DNA of 64,000 nucleotides, taken from an uncultured Bacilli bacterium (lineage in GTDB: Bacteria > Bacillota_I > Bacilli_A > RF39 > UBA660). Positions 45,789-55,287 of this stretch are shown one piece after another. The DNA lies in contig CAKOPK010000001.1 of assembly GCA_934099115.1 (NCBI GenBank), positions 1 through 64,000 on the forward strand. The letters are read 5' to 3'. Within the stretch, counting starts at the first letter, position 1. Every line of letters starts with the position of its first letter. A model generated the notes under the pieces. That model did not search any database, was not told the DNA's origin, and saw only the letters and a program-made list of their open reading frames with translations. Both the position numbers and the translations under genes were made by a program.

Positions 45789-46508
45789 CTATTCGTGATT
45801 TCTTGCTATCCATTTATTATAAAGTCTTGCTCCTTTTGGAGTTTTAATTCTTAATTTGAAAAACTTAACTAGTTTTCTTTTTAATGGTTTTGCCCCTTCC
45901 ATCCAACTTCCATTAAATACATGAATAACTTTTGATTTAGACGATGGATTACATAATACTTCTTTTTTATATACTTTAATATCATCATCTAACAATTGTT
46001 CAATATTTCCAGTTTTGCAACCATAATCATTGATTAAAATATTTCCTACTATTTTAGTATTTACTTCTTTCATTTGGTCATTTTTATCAAATCTAAATTC
46101 TGCAGTCTTATAATAATCTAATATCTTTTTTAAAAATGGATGATGTTTTTCTGCACCAAAGCAAGCAGTGAATGGATAATCATCATTTTCATAACCTACG
46201 AATGCTCTGTTATTTAATAAATCATCAATGTTTGCTACTACTAAATTATCAGTGTCTAAATAAACTCCGCCTTCTGTATAAAGAGCATATGCTCTAATAT
46301 AATCGCTTACATAAGCCCATTTTTTAGCCTCATAGGCAGCTTTACAAAATGGATGAGAGTTTATATCAAAGTTTGTTTCGTTCCATTCCTTTATTTCATA
46401 ATCTTTTAAGTTTCTTTGCCAACTTTGCATACAAATTTGGATTTCTTTTGGCTTAGGATTTCCTCCTACCCATACATAGTGAATCTTTTTTGGTATTTTA
46501 TTTTTCAT
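45789..46508 (-). CDS. GT32 family glycosyltransferase
   Basis: 239 residues. IPKKIHYVWVGGNPKPKEI and QSWQRNLKDYEIKEWNETNFD at the start, then AKKWAYVSDYIRAYALYTEGGVYLDTDNLVV with the DxD sugar-nucleotide motif, and a CFGAEKHHPFLKKIL block. This is the OCH1/GT32 fold found in capsule clusters. It overlaps the next upstream gene by 11 bases. Just beyond its 3' end lies the IS110 element, which separates it from the rest of the cluster and may block read-through. Confidence 0.9.
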   Translation of the reverse strand: MKNKIPKKIHYVWVGGNPKPKEIQICMQSWQRNLKDYEIKEWNETNFDINSHPFCKAAYEAKKWAYVSDYIRAYALYTEGGVYLDTDNLVVANIDDLLNNRAFVGYENDDYPFTACFGAEKHHPFLKKILDYYKTAEFRFDKNDQMKEVNTKIVGNILINDYGCKTGNIEQLLDDDIKVYKKEVLCNPSSKSKVIHVFNGSWMEGAKPLKRKLVKFFKLRIKTPKGARLYNKWIARNHE

Positions 46509-47433
46509 TTTGTCCTCCTTTAATATAACCCCAATAGGTTAATTTTGTATCATTTTGTTCTTTTAATTCAATTTTGTAAGATAACTTGTGTAATTTATTA
46601 GTTTTCTTTAATTCTTCATACTCTTTAATATTAAAATCTTTATTTAGAAGTTGTTCTAGCTTGTGAATATTTTGATTATTTATTTTATTATTATCAATGT
46701 CTTTTTTTACAATTATAAAGTTTTTGTAGGCCATATCAATCATATAATCCATTAAAAAATAATCAATTATAATATTCTCTTCTTGCCAATATTCTAAGTA
46801 AAAATCATACATAAATTTATAAAGTTTTGGGTTTATCTTTCCTAAGAAAAAACCACACCAACGGCCTTTAGAAATACTTGTTTTTTCTTTGCAAGGAAAT
46901 TTTATAGTTTTAATATCATTAATTTCTTTTTTAGGTATAGGTTCTGATACATAAATAGTAGCATCTAACCATATTCCTCCGTGTTCACTTAATAATTTTG
47001 CCCTAACGATATCCGAAAAATGAGCTGGACCTATTATTTTTTGATTAAATTTTTCATAAATATAATCTGGTAACTCAATATAATCCTTTAGGTTTTCTTT
47101 GCTAATTATAATTACTTTGTGACTTTTCAATTTCTTACGCATATTTTCGATGCATAATTTTACTAGTTCAGGCATTTCTTTTTCTCCTTGATACCAAAAT
47201 ACCCAGATTAAATTGTCATTCTTGTGATATTCAATATCTACGTCTTTGTATTTATCAATTAAATAATTATATTTGGTTTCTAATCTTTTAGCAATCATGT
47301 TATTCTTTTTAATTGTAAGATTTTGTTTTAAATTATCTAGAACATGAAATTTATTTAAAAATAAAATTATAAATTCTACAAGAAATAATTTTAAACCATA
47401 AGACTTTATATACTCTAAGGGATGCTTTTTCAT
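46498..47433 (-). CDS. Capsular polysaccharide synthesis protein (GT32-like)
   Basis: 311 residues. Matches the Caps_synth family: LIWVFWYQGEKEMPELVKLCIENM, HKVIIISKENLKDYIELPDYIYEKF, GPAHFSDIVRAKLLSEHGGIWLDATIYVS with the D-x-T in place of DxD, and KGRWCGFFLGKINPKLYKFMYDFYLEYW. A soluble or membrane-attached glycosyltransferase related to GT32. Overlaps both neighbours (ATGA-type with the GT2 gene upstream), so it belongs to a tightly coupled run 45789-48584. Confidence 0.88.
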   Translation of the reverse strand: MKKHPLEYIKSYGLKLFLVEFIILFLNKFHVLDNLKQNLTIKKNNMIAKRLETKYNYLIDKYKDVDIEYHKNDNLIWVFWYQGEKEMPELVKLCIENMRKKLKSHKVIIISKENLKDYIELPDYIYEKFNQKIIGPAHFSDIVRAKLLSEHGGIWLDATIYVSEPIPKKEINDIKTIKFPCKEKTSISKGRWCGFFLGKINPKLYKFMYDFYLEYWQEENIIIDYFLMDYMIDMAYKNFIIVKKDIDNNKINNQNIHKLEQLLNKDFNIKEYEELKKTNKLHKLSYKIELKEQNDTKLTYWGYIKGGQNEK

Positions 47434-48584
47434 TTTTTTACCTCAATTCTTACAAAAGGATATATACATAAAAATTTTGTTATTGTTACTACTTTATTAA
47501 AGTTTTCTTCATTCGTAATAATTGTGTTAAATCCTTTACTCATTTCATTTAGAATATTTATATAAAATTTTGATAAACTATTATTTAATACTTTTTTATT
47601 AAATTTTCGCATGTCTGCGCCTATATATATATCTTCTGTTTTATTTATTTTGTCTATTACTATTTTTCTATCACTTTTATTAAGATAAAAATTTAAGAAG
47701 GAATTTAAGAATATATTTTCTTTATAGTTGGGAACTCTTTTTTCAATTATAAATTTTAGTATTTTATATTTATTTTTAGCTTCTTTTTTTTGATATATTG
47801 GATAATAATTTATTTTTAATTTGTTTAAGGTTCTAAATATTAAATACTGAAATTTATATAAAGGAATATTATAATATTTCATTAAGTTTACTGCTGTTCT
47901 TAATTCTCCATTTAGTACATTTAGTTTTCCTAGCTCATTATTAATATAATTTCCTTCAAAAACACGGTATTTAAAATATGAAAAGTCAGTATTTTTAATT
48001 TCTAACATTTTAGGACTAGTTTTAAAATCTAACCAAAATGGTGTATTCCATTCTAAATAGTTATTTTTAACATTTGTAACAAAACTTTCTTTTGTATGAA
48101 AAGCCATATCTGTAAAAAGATTTCTTCCTAGCCATAATAATTGAAGGGCTATTGTTGATTGATTTTTCTTATAGGATTTAACAGGTAAGTAGCCAATTTT
48201 TTCGGATTTTTCATTTATTATTTCTGAGCCTGATATAATAGCATCTGCTTTATTAATTTTAAAGTAATTGGCAACTTTTTGTAAAACTTCATTATTGTCA
48301 AATAAATCATCTGAGTGAAGGATATAGACATAATCTCCTGTTATTAATGGTAAAACTGTCATAATAGCATTTAATTGGTCCATATTTTCATGATATATAT
48401 ATTGTATTCTTTTGTCATTTATTTTCTTTAAAAAGTCTTTAATAATTGTTTTGGTATTATCGGTTGAGCCATCATCAGAGATTAATAATTCCCAATCTTG
48501 ATAGGTTTGGTTTAATACTGAATTCACCGCTTCTAAGATCGTTTCACTATCATTGTATGTCGGCATAATTATTGTAAATTTCAT
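47430..48584 (-). CDS. GT2 family glycosyltransferase
   Basis: 384 residues. MKFTIIMPTYNDSETILEAVNSVLNQTYQDWELLISDDGSTDNT is a textbook GT2 start; the metal motif is LHSDDLFD. The C-terminal 170 residues are helical and basic, with no clear membrane helix. AAGGAGAT precedes the ATG. It leads the unit that continues into the Caps_synth and GT32 genes. Donor and acceptor cannot be read from sequence. Confidence 0.9.
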   Translation of the reverse strand: MKFTIIMPTYNDSETILEAVNSVLNQTYQDWELLISDDGSTDNTKTIIKDFLKKINDKRIQYIYHENMDQLNAIMTVLPLITGDYVYILHSDDLFDNNEVLQKVANYFKINKADAIISGSEIINEKSEKIGYLPVKSYKKNQSTIALQLLWLGRNLFTDMAFHTKESFVTNVKNNYLEWNTPFWLDFKTSPKMLEIKNTDFSYFKYRVFEGNYINNELGKLNVLNGELRTAVNLMKYYNIPLYKFQYLIFRTLNKLKINYYPIYQKKEAKNKYKILKFIIEKRVPNYKENIFLNSFLNFYLNKSDRKIVIDKINKTEDIYIGADMRKFNKKVLNNSLSKFYINILNEMSKGFNTIITNEENFNKVVTITKFLCIYPFVRIEVKK

Positions 48585-48666
48585 ATTTTATCTCCTTATA
48601 AAAATATGATAACATAATCAGGTATTAAAATCAATTAAATAGGCATTTTATCGAACTATTTTCTAG

Positions 48667-48693
48667 TAAAAAAAGAATACTCTTTGGTATTCT
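48667..48693 (-). terminator. Terminator after the Wzy/WaaL-like gene
   Basis: A perfect seven-base-pair stem (AGAATAC with GTATTCT), six-base loop, then seven T on the minus strand. It overlaps the stop of the gene ending at 48692. Confidence 0.8.
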
Positions 48694-50290
48694 AGTTTTT
48701 CTTCTTACTATTTTCATTTTCTTTTTTTGGGAATACTCTACTTACAAAATAACCCATAACAAATCCTAAAATAGTGATAATTCCTAAGTTATCTAACATA
48801 TTGCCAGAGTAAGCAGCGACACATAAAAGTAATCCTATTCCAAAACATAGACTGGCGTTTTCAATATTTAATAATTCTCTTTTTCTAATAATCTTAATCA
48901 TTGATAAAATTAATAATAGAACTATTGGCCCCAATAATAAAATGACACCTACTATTCCTAAAGAAAAATATTGATATAAGAAGTCTCTTTCTAAATTAAA
49001 TATTTTAGAAGTCCTACTATAAGTTATTCCGAAAAAATCATCCATTTTAGAAGAATTTACTTCTTTAATTCTTTTAAATATTTTAGTTTGAATATTTCTG
49101 TTATTTGCCTTTGCTTCTGCATTTTCATTCATAATGATATCTGCCCAAAATTCATAGTCATATTTAAATGAATAAGAGTTTATAAATAAACTTGGCATAA
49201 TACCTAAATCATTATGATTTTTAGCGATATATTTCTTGATTAGTACCTTTCTTTCTTCTTTGTCTTTTATACTATATATTTCTTTAAAACTATTGTAATT
49301 ATCTAATTTAAAATCGTCATCTTCTTTGTCACCATCATCAACGTCAATATCATCATCCTCATCAGGTTTTTTAGTATCTGTTTTATCTTTATCAGGTGTC
49401 TTATCGCCTTTATACATATCACTCGTTAAATATATTCTTTGTGCCATTGGTGAATTTGGCAGAAGAGCAAAGCAAATTAATATAATTGCTATAGAAGCAA
49501 AAAGTTTACCTAAATCAATTTTAAATTCTTTGACAATAAATGCAAAAAATAAATATAATAAGCACATCATAACTGCTATTATTACAAATCCTAATGTGCA
49601 GGCTTTAGTGCCTGCCATAAATAAAGCTAACATATTACAAACGATTGCAGTTAAATAAATATATTTTCCTTCTTTATAATAAATACTGTATATGTATGGT
49701 GTAATTAATAAAAGATTTGTCATTACGATTGTTGCGTAAAAAAATCCTCTTGTTGATGCATTTGAGTAGCTAATATCTTTTACAAACCAATCAAAAATAT
49801 TATAACTTATATTGAAATCATAATAGCTTGATTTAGATAATAAGAAAATATTAGAAATTATTACACTTATTGATACTATTAAGCTAAAAGTTACAATAAT
49901 CTTTTTAAATAAGGCACTACTTATAGGAATTGAGTATAAATAATAGATTAGTATTAAGGGAAAAAAATATCTTGAAATATATAATAATTCTTCTACTAAA
50001 CTATAGTTAAAATTTCCTGGTACTAGTGATTCAAATTGAAGTGCGTTTATATGATGCATTATAATATATAATATCATTAAGGCAAAATATACTATTAATC
50101 CTTTTCTTTTATCTGCAAATTTAGTTTGAATCAAGAGCAAAATAAATAAAATAGCTAAAAGTGTATATCTAATGATAGTAGAAATTTTAAAGCCAAAAAT
50201 TTCAATTGCATTATTATACATAAAGTAGGTATCTAAAAAAGGCTGAATTAAAATTAAAATTGTTAAAACAATGTTATTTATTTTTTTCAT
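48692..50290 (-). CDS. O-antigen ligase/polymerase-like membrane protein
   Basis: About 532 residues with 10-12 membrane helices and one large external loop, as in Wzy polymerases and WaaL-type ligases. The loop (about residues 290-420) begins with a strongly acidic and Lys-rich stretch (DKTPDKDKTDTKKPDEDDD), which is unusual, and later has NYNSFKEIYSIKDKEER and FFGITYSRTSKIFNLERDFLYQYFSLGIVG, the typical end of the loop. Starts at the ATG at 50290 with AAGAAGGAGA upstream. It overlaps the TagO-like gene by 17 bases. It could polymerise repeat units or ligate the finished glycan. Confidence 0.8.
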   Translation of the reverse strand: MKKINNIVLTILILIQPFLDTYFMYNNAIEIFGFKISTIIRYTLLAILFILLLIQTKFADKRKGLIVYFALMILYIIMHHINALQFESLVPGNFNYSLVEELLYISRYFFPLILIYYLYSIPISSALFKKIIVTFSLIVSISVIISNIFLLSKSSYYDFNISYNIFDWFVKDISYSNASTRGFFYATIVMTNLLLITPYIYSIYYKEGKYIYLTAIVCNMLALFMAGTKACTLGFVIIAVMMCLLYLFFAFIVKEFKIDLGKLFASIAIILICFALLPNSPMAQRIYLTSDMYKGDKTPDKDKTDTKKPDEDDDIDVDDGDKEDDDFKLDNYNSFKEIYSIKDKEERKVLIKKYIAKNHNDLGIMPSLFINSYSFKYDYEFWADIIMNENAEAKANNRNIQTKIFKRIKEVNSSKMDDFFGITYSRTSKIFNLERDFLYQYFSLGIVGVILLLGPIVLLLILSMIKIIRKRELLNIENASLCFGIGLLLCVAAYSGNMLDNLGIITILGFVMGYFVSRVFPKKENENSKKKN

Positions 50291-51350
50291 TTTTGGTCTC
50301 CTTCTTTTGTTTCTTGGCGTGAGCAAATAGGATATCGGTCTTTAATACTAAGAATAAAAGCATAATCATTAATACTATATAAAGCGCTATCGCTTGTTTA
50401 TTATCACCTATAACATAGAAAATAGATACTACAGAGAATAAAATATTTATAAAATAAATAATTAATACTGTTTTTCTAGTCCCAAATTTCATTTTTAATA
50501 ATTGGTGATGTAAGTGCTCTTTATCGGGTTTGCCAATACTCTCTCCTTTTAATAATCTTCTTAATATAGCAAAAAGAGTATCAAATATAGGAATTGCTAA
50601 AATAAGTAATGGTACTACTAAAGAAGTAATAGTTGCCATTTTAAAGCCTAATAAAGAAATTACAGCAATCATAAAGCCTAAAAATAAACTTCCAGAATCG
50701 CCCATAAATATTTTAGCTGGTGGGAAATTATGGCCTAAAAAACCAACTGTAGAGCCTAACATTATTAAAGATAAAATAATATCTAAGCCTCCTAATTTAT
50801 TGTTTATGAATGCTATGATTGCTATTGTAGCAAAATTGATAGTACTTATTCCTGCTGCTAATCCATCTAGGCCGTCAATTAAGTTTATAGCATTAGCAAT
50901 AGATACAATAAATAGAACTGAGATAATAGTATTAAGCCAGTATGGAAAATTAAAGTGAAACCCTAAAAATGTTATTTCTGAAAAATAAGTGTTACCATAA
51001 AATACAACTACACAAGCTGCTATAATTTGAAATAAAAATTTTGTTCTTGCTCTTATGGGTTTTATATCATCAATAAATCCTGTTAATACAATTATGAATG
51101 CTCCTATTAATATAGATAACATCTGTGTTGTTGGTTCACCGTAAATCATATAGCCAATTAAAAAGCCACCAAAGATTCCTAAACCGCCACATCTTGGCAT
51201 AGGTACTTTATGTACTTTTCTTTCATTTGGCTTATCCATAGCGCCAACATGAATTGCTATACTTTTTGCTAAAAATGTTAGTATATAACTTGATAATATT
51301 GTTACCAATAGTATTAAATATATTGAATATCCGTTTACCTCTAAATTCAT
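50274..51350 (-). CDS. tagO: TagO/WecA-like undecaprenyl-phosphate sugar-phosphate transferase
   Basis: Starts lipid-linked glycan synthesis by moving GlcNAc-1-phosphate to undecaprenyl phosphate. About 358 residues, 11 helices. Family motifs: DKPNERKVHKVPMPRCGG, the double-Asp LTGFIDDIKPI, NAINLIDGLDGLAAG, FMGDSGSLFLGFM and the cytoplasmic His motif KEHLHHQLLKM. Start at the ATG at 51350, with AGGTGG upstream. It heads a run towards the Wzy-like gene and follows the flippase gene. Specificity for GlcNAc is the usual one in this branch. Confidence 0.93.
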   Translation of the reverse strand: MNLEVNGYSIYLILLVTILSSYILTFLAKSIAIHVGAMDKPNERKVHKVPMPRCGGLGIFGGFLIGYMIYGEPTTQMLSILIGAFIIVLTGFIDDIKPIRARTKFLFQIIAACVVVFYGNTYFSEITFLGFHFNFPYWLNTIISVLFIVSIANAINLIDGLDGLAAGISTINFATIAIIAFINNKLGGLDIILSLIMLGSTVGFLGHNFPPAKIFMGDSGSLFLGFMIAVISLLGFKMATITSLVVPLLILAIPIFDTLFAILRRLLKGESIGKPDKEHLHHQLLKMKFGTRKTVLIIYFINILFSVVSIFYVIGDNKQAIALYIVLMIMLLFLVLKTDILFAHAKKQKKETKNEKNK

Positions 51351-51427
51351 CTTTACCACCTTTGTCACCTTTATCTCAGTCGCCTTTAACTTGTCTGTAT
51401 TTTCATGATATCATAAAAATATAAAAA

Positions 51428-51472
51428 AAAAAAGACTAAGTATTGATTTCAGGGACTTATTGCGTTTTTTTA
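51428..51472 (-). terminator. Possible terminator after the flippase gene
   Basis: A short stem (TAAGT with ACTTA) and a loop of about 13 bases, followed on the minus strand by a run of ten or more T. Weak stem but a strong T-run. Confidence 0.4.
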
Positions 51473-51511
51473 ACATAAATTAAAGAAATCAAACTACTTA
51501 ATCAGTGCATA

Positions 51512-53017
51512 TTAAACATAATGGCCTTTTACTTTTATAAACTCTATGATTCTTGCTACTAACTTTCTAAAAGATTTAAAGCTAATATAATAAATAATTG
51601 TTAATATAGCTCCTACTACTATAGATGATATTGAAACATTTAGAATAAATGAAATTACTCCATTAACATTTAAATTTAATATATTTAGTAATACTACAAA
51701 GATAATATTCATACCAATTACTATAAAATATTTGGCAAAATATATTAAGGCATTTTTATTAAATATATTCTTATATATATAGCATGGGTTTTGAAGAAAA
51801 GAGGTTATTAATTTAGATACTATGGTTCCTATTAGAACACCCATAATTTTAAATTTTTGAATTAAAATTAATGATAGCACTAAATTTATTATAGCTTCTA
51901 AAACTGTAGCAATTTTTGTTTCTTTAAATAAGCCTTCACAATTAATTAGCATTTGAATTGGTTTTTCGGCAATTATCTGAAAAGTTGATAGACAAAACAA
52001 GAATAGAACAAGATTACCTACTAAGTATTTTTCTCCTATCCATAGTACAATTAATTTGCTTAAAAATCCATAAAGCATAATGCAAACAAAACTGGCAATG
52101 AATAGAAATAAAATATTTAATTCATTGAAAATACTATAAGATTTATCTTTGTTTTCTTTAATTAAAGCGTTTGCAAAACTTGGAGTTATACTATGAGAAA
52201 CCATATAGATTATATCTGTTATAAACTTTGTTATATAAATATAGGAAGTATATATTACAACACTAATAGGATCAATAAAAGCTGATATTAAGATTATATC
52301 TGTATTTGAATTTAATAAATCAGCGCATTTTCTCCATATTATGTCTTTTGTTCCTTTTAAATACTTTTTATTAAATGTTTTTTCATTTTTTAACCAGGGA
52401 TACATTTTATATATTTTTTTATTAATAATAATATCAAAACCAACCGTTAATGCAATACCTGGTAATAGTATTATTAAATAATCTACTCCTAATAAGACTA
52501 AACCTATTTCAATTATCGTTTCTAAAATTTTAGTTCCTTTTAAAAGAATATTAACTTTATATATTTTTTGGTCCGCTTCTAAAATATATCTAGGAGCTAC
52601 AAAATAATAATCAATTACATTTCTTAATATAAAAATTAAGAAAATTATTTGGATGTAGCTTGAAGATACATTTGCTTTTGTTAAATACTCAATAAAAAAA
52701 CTAATAATAATTGCTAGACCTAACATTACACTTCCTATTATATTATAAAATCTTTTGGAAGTACTATATATTCTATTTATTTCGTCGGTATCATTTTTGG
52801 CAAAAGCATGATATAATTGTTGATTTAGAATTAGGCCAAATCCTGCATCTGTAATTGCTATATAGCTTAATATTTGACCAAATAATTGATTTAATGAATA
52901 AATATCATCACTTAAACCATTTATAAATACTCGTACTTTTACAAAGCCTAATAGTCCTATAATTAATGTTAATATTACTGTTGAAAAAATATTTTGTAGT
53001 GACTTTTTTGTTCTCAT
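51512..53017 (-). CDS. Wzx-like polysaccharide flippase (MATE/MVF superfamily)
   Basis: 501 residues, about 14 membrane helices. The start (SLQNIFSTVILTLIIGLLGFVKVRVFI) followed by QILSYIAITDAGFGLILNQQLYHAFAKNDTDEINRIYS is typical of flippases for undecaprenyl-linked oligosaccharides in Bacillota. KRFYNIIGSVML, LLNSNTDIILISAFIDP and SHSITPSFANALIKENKD are further family-like loops. AAGGAGAA precedes the ATG. It is the most upstream gene of the cluster's minus-strand run and probably exports the subunits joined by the Wzy-like protein. Confidence 0.9.
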   Translation of the reverse strand: MRTKKSLQNIFSTVILTLIIGLLGFVKVRVFINGLSDDIYSLNQLFGQILSYIAITDAGFGLILNQQLYHAFAKNDTDEINRIYSTSKRFYNIIGSVMLGLAIIISFFIEYLTKANVSSSYIQIIFLIFILRNVIDYYFVAPRYILEADQKIYKVNILLKGTKILETIIEIGLVLLGVDYLIILLPGIALTVGFDIIINKKIYKMYPWLKNEKTFNKKYLKGTKDIIWRKCADLLNSNTDIILISAFIDPISVVIYTSYIYITKFITDIIYMVSHSITPSFANALIKENKDKSYSIFNELNILFLFIASFVCIMLYGFLSKLIVLWIGEKYLVGNLVLFLFCLSTFQIIAEKPIQMLINCEGLFKETKIATVLEAIINLVLSLILIQKFKIMGVLIGTIVSKLITSFLQNPCYIYKNIFNKNALIYFAKYFIVIGMNIIFVVLLNILNLNVNGVISFILNVSISSIVVGAILTIIYYISFKSFRKLVARIIEFIKVKGHYV

Positions 53018-53095
53018 CTAATTCTCCTTATACAAGCATTATATATCAAATTTTTGTAAATTAAAAGAAAATTATTACTGTTTTTTTAGAATAAA

Positions 53096-53260
53096 CTATT
53101 TTAGATTGTTTGTCCAGTAATAATTTACTTTTAAAAATTCATTTATTATTTCTTTTTTTGTGCTTTCATTTTTGGTTATATAAGAATTATTTTCTTTGTA
53201 ATAGACATTATTTATAACATTTACTTCTTTTTTTATGTCACTGGTATATTGTAAATATTC
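53096..53260 (-). other. Open stretch without a start after the YugP-like gene
   Basis: In the same frame as the gene ending at 53270, after two stop codons, an open stretch of about 55 codons reads NEYLQYTSDIKKEVNVINNV and ends YYWTNNLK before TAG. Codon use looks coding, but no start codon or ribosome binding site is visible. It may be the decayed end of a longer gene. The rest of the 250-base gap shows nothing else. Confidence 0.35.
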
Positions 53261-53269
53261 GTTTCAGGT

Positions 53270-53851
53270 TTATTGTATATAGCGTATAAAGCGAATAGAT
53301 AAAAGAAGACTATTTCTTAAGGCAACGCTTATTACCGTTTTATTATCTATTTTGGATGATTTTATATATTGTTCATCTTTTAATAAATTGTTAATATTAT
53401 TTATCATTATTTTCAAAGAATAACTTTCTATTATGATAGCAATTATATAAATAATCATGCCTAAACGAATTAACATTAAATTGTTTAAAAAAGCACCTAT
53501 AATTATCATAGAATAAGAAATTATTATTAGAAAATCATTTAAATCACGAAGGTTTAAAATTGTTTTGTTTTTATTGCTTACTATTAAAGAAGTAAATGAT
53601 GCATATATACTTTGGTTATTAAAAACTTCTTCTGATAGTTTTACTGTGTCTCTTTTTTGATCATAATAATTTGATATTATTCCTTTTTTCTCTATGATAT
53701 GTGTTTCATCACCTGATAGTTTTCTTGCCAATTCAAAGCCTGTAAGCCTATTTTCGTTTTCTATTTCTTTTAAAGATTTATTTTTTAGATAAACAATAAA
53801 ACCTGCGATTAATTCTAGTAAAATTATAATTAAAAATATATTTTCAACCAT
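53270..53851 (-). CDS. YugP-like membrane protein lacking the zinc motif
   Basis: 193 residues. It follows the plan of YugP-type zinc peptidases: an N-terminal helix, LTGFELARKLSG (as in the family's GxExAR), HIIEKKGIISNYYDQKRDTVKLSEEVFNNQSI (family: DHYDPxxxTVxLSxxVYxxxSI), then membrane helices and a final VISVALRNSLLLSIRFIR. Where the family has AHEVGHAIQ, this protein reads FTSLIVSNKNKTIL, so the HExxH zinc site is gone. It cannot be a metallopeptidase of the usual kind. Start overlaps the cysS stop by one base. Either a pseudo-enzyme or a decaying gene. Confidence 0.7.
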   Translation of the reverse strand: MVENIFLIIILLELIAGFIVYLKNKSLKEIENENRLTGFELARKLSGDETHIIEKKGIISNYYDQKRDTVKLSEEVFNNQSIYASFTSLIVSNKNKTILNLRDLNDFLIIISYSMIIIGAFLNNLMLIRLGMIIYIIAIIIESYSLKIMINNINNLLKDEQYIKSSKIDNKTVISVALRNSLLLSIRFIRYIQ

Positions 53852-55236
53852 TATGCGGCCTCGTAAGTAGTTCCTTCTCTAGTGTCTTTTAATATTATTC
53901 CTTCTTTTAATAAAGCATTTCTTATATTATCTGCTTCTTCATAATTTTTGCTCTTCTTGGCTTCATTTCTTTTTTTAATCATTTCTTCGATATATTCTTG
54001 ATTTATTTCCTTTTGTTCTTGTTTAAATAAATCTAATGATAAGACTTTATCCATTTCTTTTATGATTGCTATTTTTGTAGAATTATTGATTTCTGATTTT
54101 AATACATCGTATAAAACAGTTAGTGCATTCGCAGTATTTAAGTCATCACATAAACATTCTTTAAATTTAGTAACATACGTTTCTTTTGTTTTTTCATTTA
54201 CACTTCCGTCTTCTTGAAAGCTTAATATTTTAGTTTTTAATTTTTTATAGGCATTTTCTGCACCATTTAAAGCTTCATAACTAAATGTTAATTGTTTACG
54301 GTAATGGCTTTGTAAAACAAAGAAACGATAGCAAATTGGGTTGATATTATTTTCTTCTAGAGTTGAAACTGTTAGAACTGAGCCTTTAGATTTACTCATT
54401 TTTCCTCTGGCGTCATTTAAATGTTCACCATGAACCCAATATTTACACCAATCATGGCCAATATAAGCTTCACTTTGAGCAATTTCATTTGTATGATGAG
54501 GGAAGATATTATCAACACCACCACAATGGATATCTAAATATTCTCCTAAATATTTTAAAGATATTCCTGTACATTCTATATGCCAACCAGGGTAACCTTT
54601 ACCAAAAGGACTATCCCATTTTAATTCTTGGTCTTCAAATTTTGATTTTGTAAACCATAAAACAAAGTCTGTTTTATTCTTTTTGTTAGTATCTTCTTCT
54701 ACTGTGTCTCTTACACCTGAGATTAATTCTTCTTTTACATGATTGGTTAGTTTATAATAATCATCTAGTTTAGAAGTATCAAAATAAACATTTCCTCCTC
54801 GCTCATAAGCATAACCTGTCTTTAATAATTTAGTAATAATTTTAATATATTCATCAATATTTTCAGTAGCAGGACTTACAATATCCGGTCTTTTAATATT
54901 TAGTTTATCTGTGTCTTTAAAAAAAGCATCAGTATAAAATTTAGCAATATCTAAAACCGTTTTATGTTCTTTTTTAGCACTATTAACCATCTTATCATCG
55001 CCAGTATCTGAGTCACTTGTTAAATGACCTACATCTGTTATATTCATAACTCTAGTTACATCATATCCTAAAAATCTTAGAGTTTTTTCTAAAATATCTT
55101 CCATAATGTATGTTCTTAAATTACCTATGTGAGCATAACTATATACAGTTGGTCCACATGTATACATTTTTACTTTATTTTCTTCCCAAGGAATAAATTC
55201 TTCAACTTGTCTTGTTAATGTATTATATATTTTCAT
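53851..55236 (-). CDS. cysS: Cysteine-tRNA ligase
   Basis: Charges tRNA-Cys. 461 residues, class I synthetase. First zinc Cys in YTCGPTVYSYAHIGNLRTY with the HIGN form of HIGH; second zinc Cys in GWHIECTG, His ligands in CGGVDNIFPHHTNEIAQS; ARGKMSKSKGSV is the KMSKS loop. The C-terminal DALR and anticodon-binding helices are present (ALTVLYDVLKSE and the KKRNEAKKSKNYEEADNIR end). Transcribed ahead of the YugP-like gene; an AAAAGGTGA site precedes the ATG. Confidence 0.97.
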   Translation of the reverse strand: MKIYNTLTRQVEEFIPWEENKVKMYTCGPTVYSYAHIGNLRTYIMEDILEKTLRFLGYDVTRVMNITDVGHLTSDSDTGDDKMVNSAKKEHKTVLDIAKFYTDAFFKDTDKLNIKRPDIVSPATENIDEYIKIITKLLKTGYAYERGGNVYFDTSKLDDYYKLTNHVKEELISGVRDTVEEDTNKKNKTDFVLWFTKSKFEDQELKWDSPFGKGYPGWHIECTGISLKYLGEYLDIHCGGVDNIFPHHTNEIAQSEAYIGHDWCKYWVHGEHLNDARGKMSKSKGSVLTVSTLEENNINPICYRFFVLQSHYRKQLTFSYEALNGAENAYKKLKTKILSFQEDGSVNEKTKETYVTKFKECLCDDLNTANALTVLYDVLKSEINNSTKIAIIKEMDKVLSLDLFKQEQKEINQEYIEEMIKKRNEAKKSKNYEEADNIRNALLKEGIILKDTREGTTYEAA

Positions 55237-55287
55237 CTAAGTCACCTTTTCATATTATTATTATATTATAAATCTATTTGAATTAAA

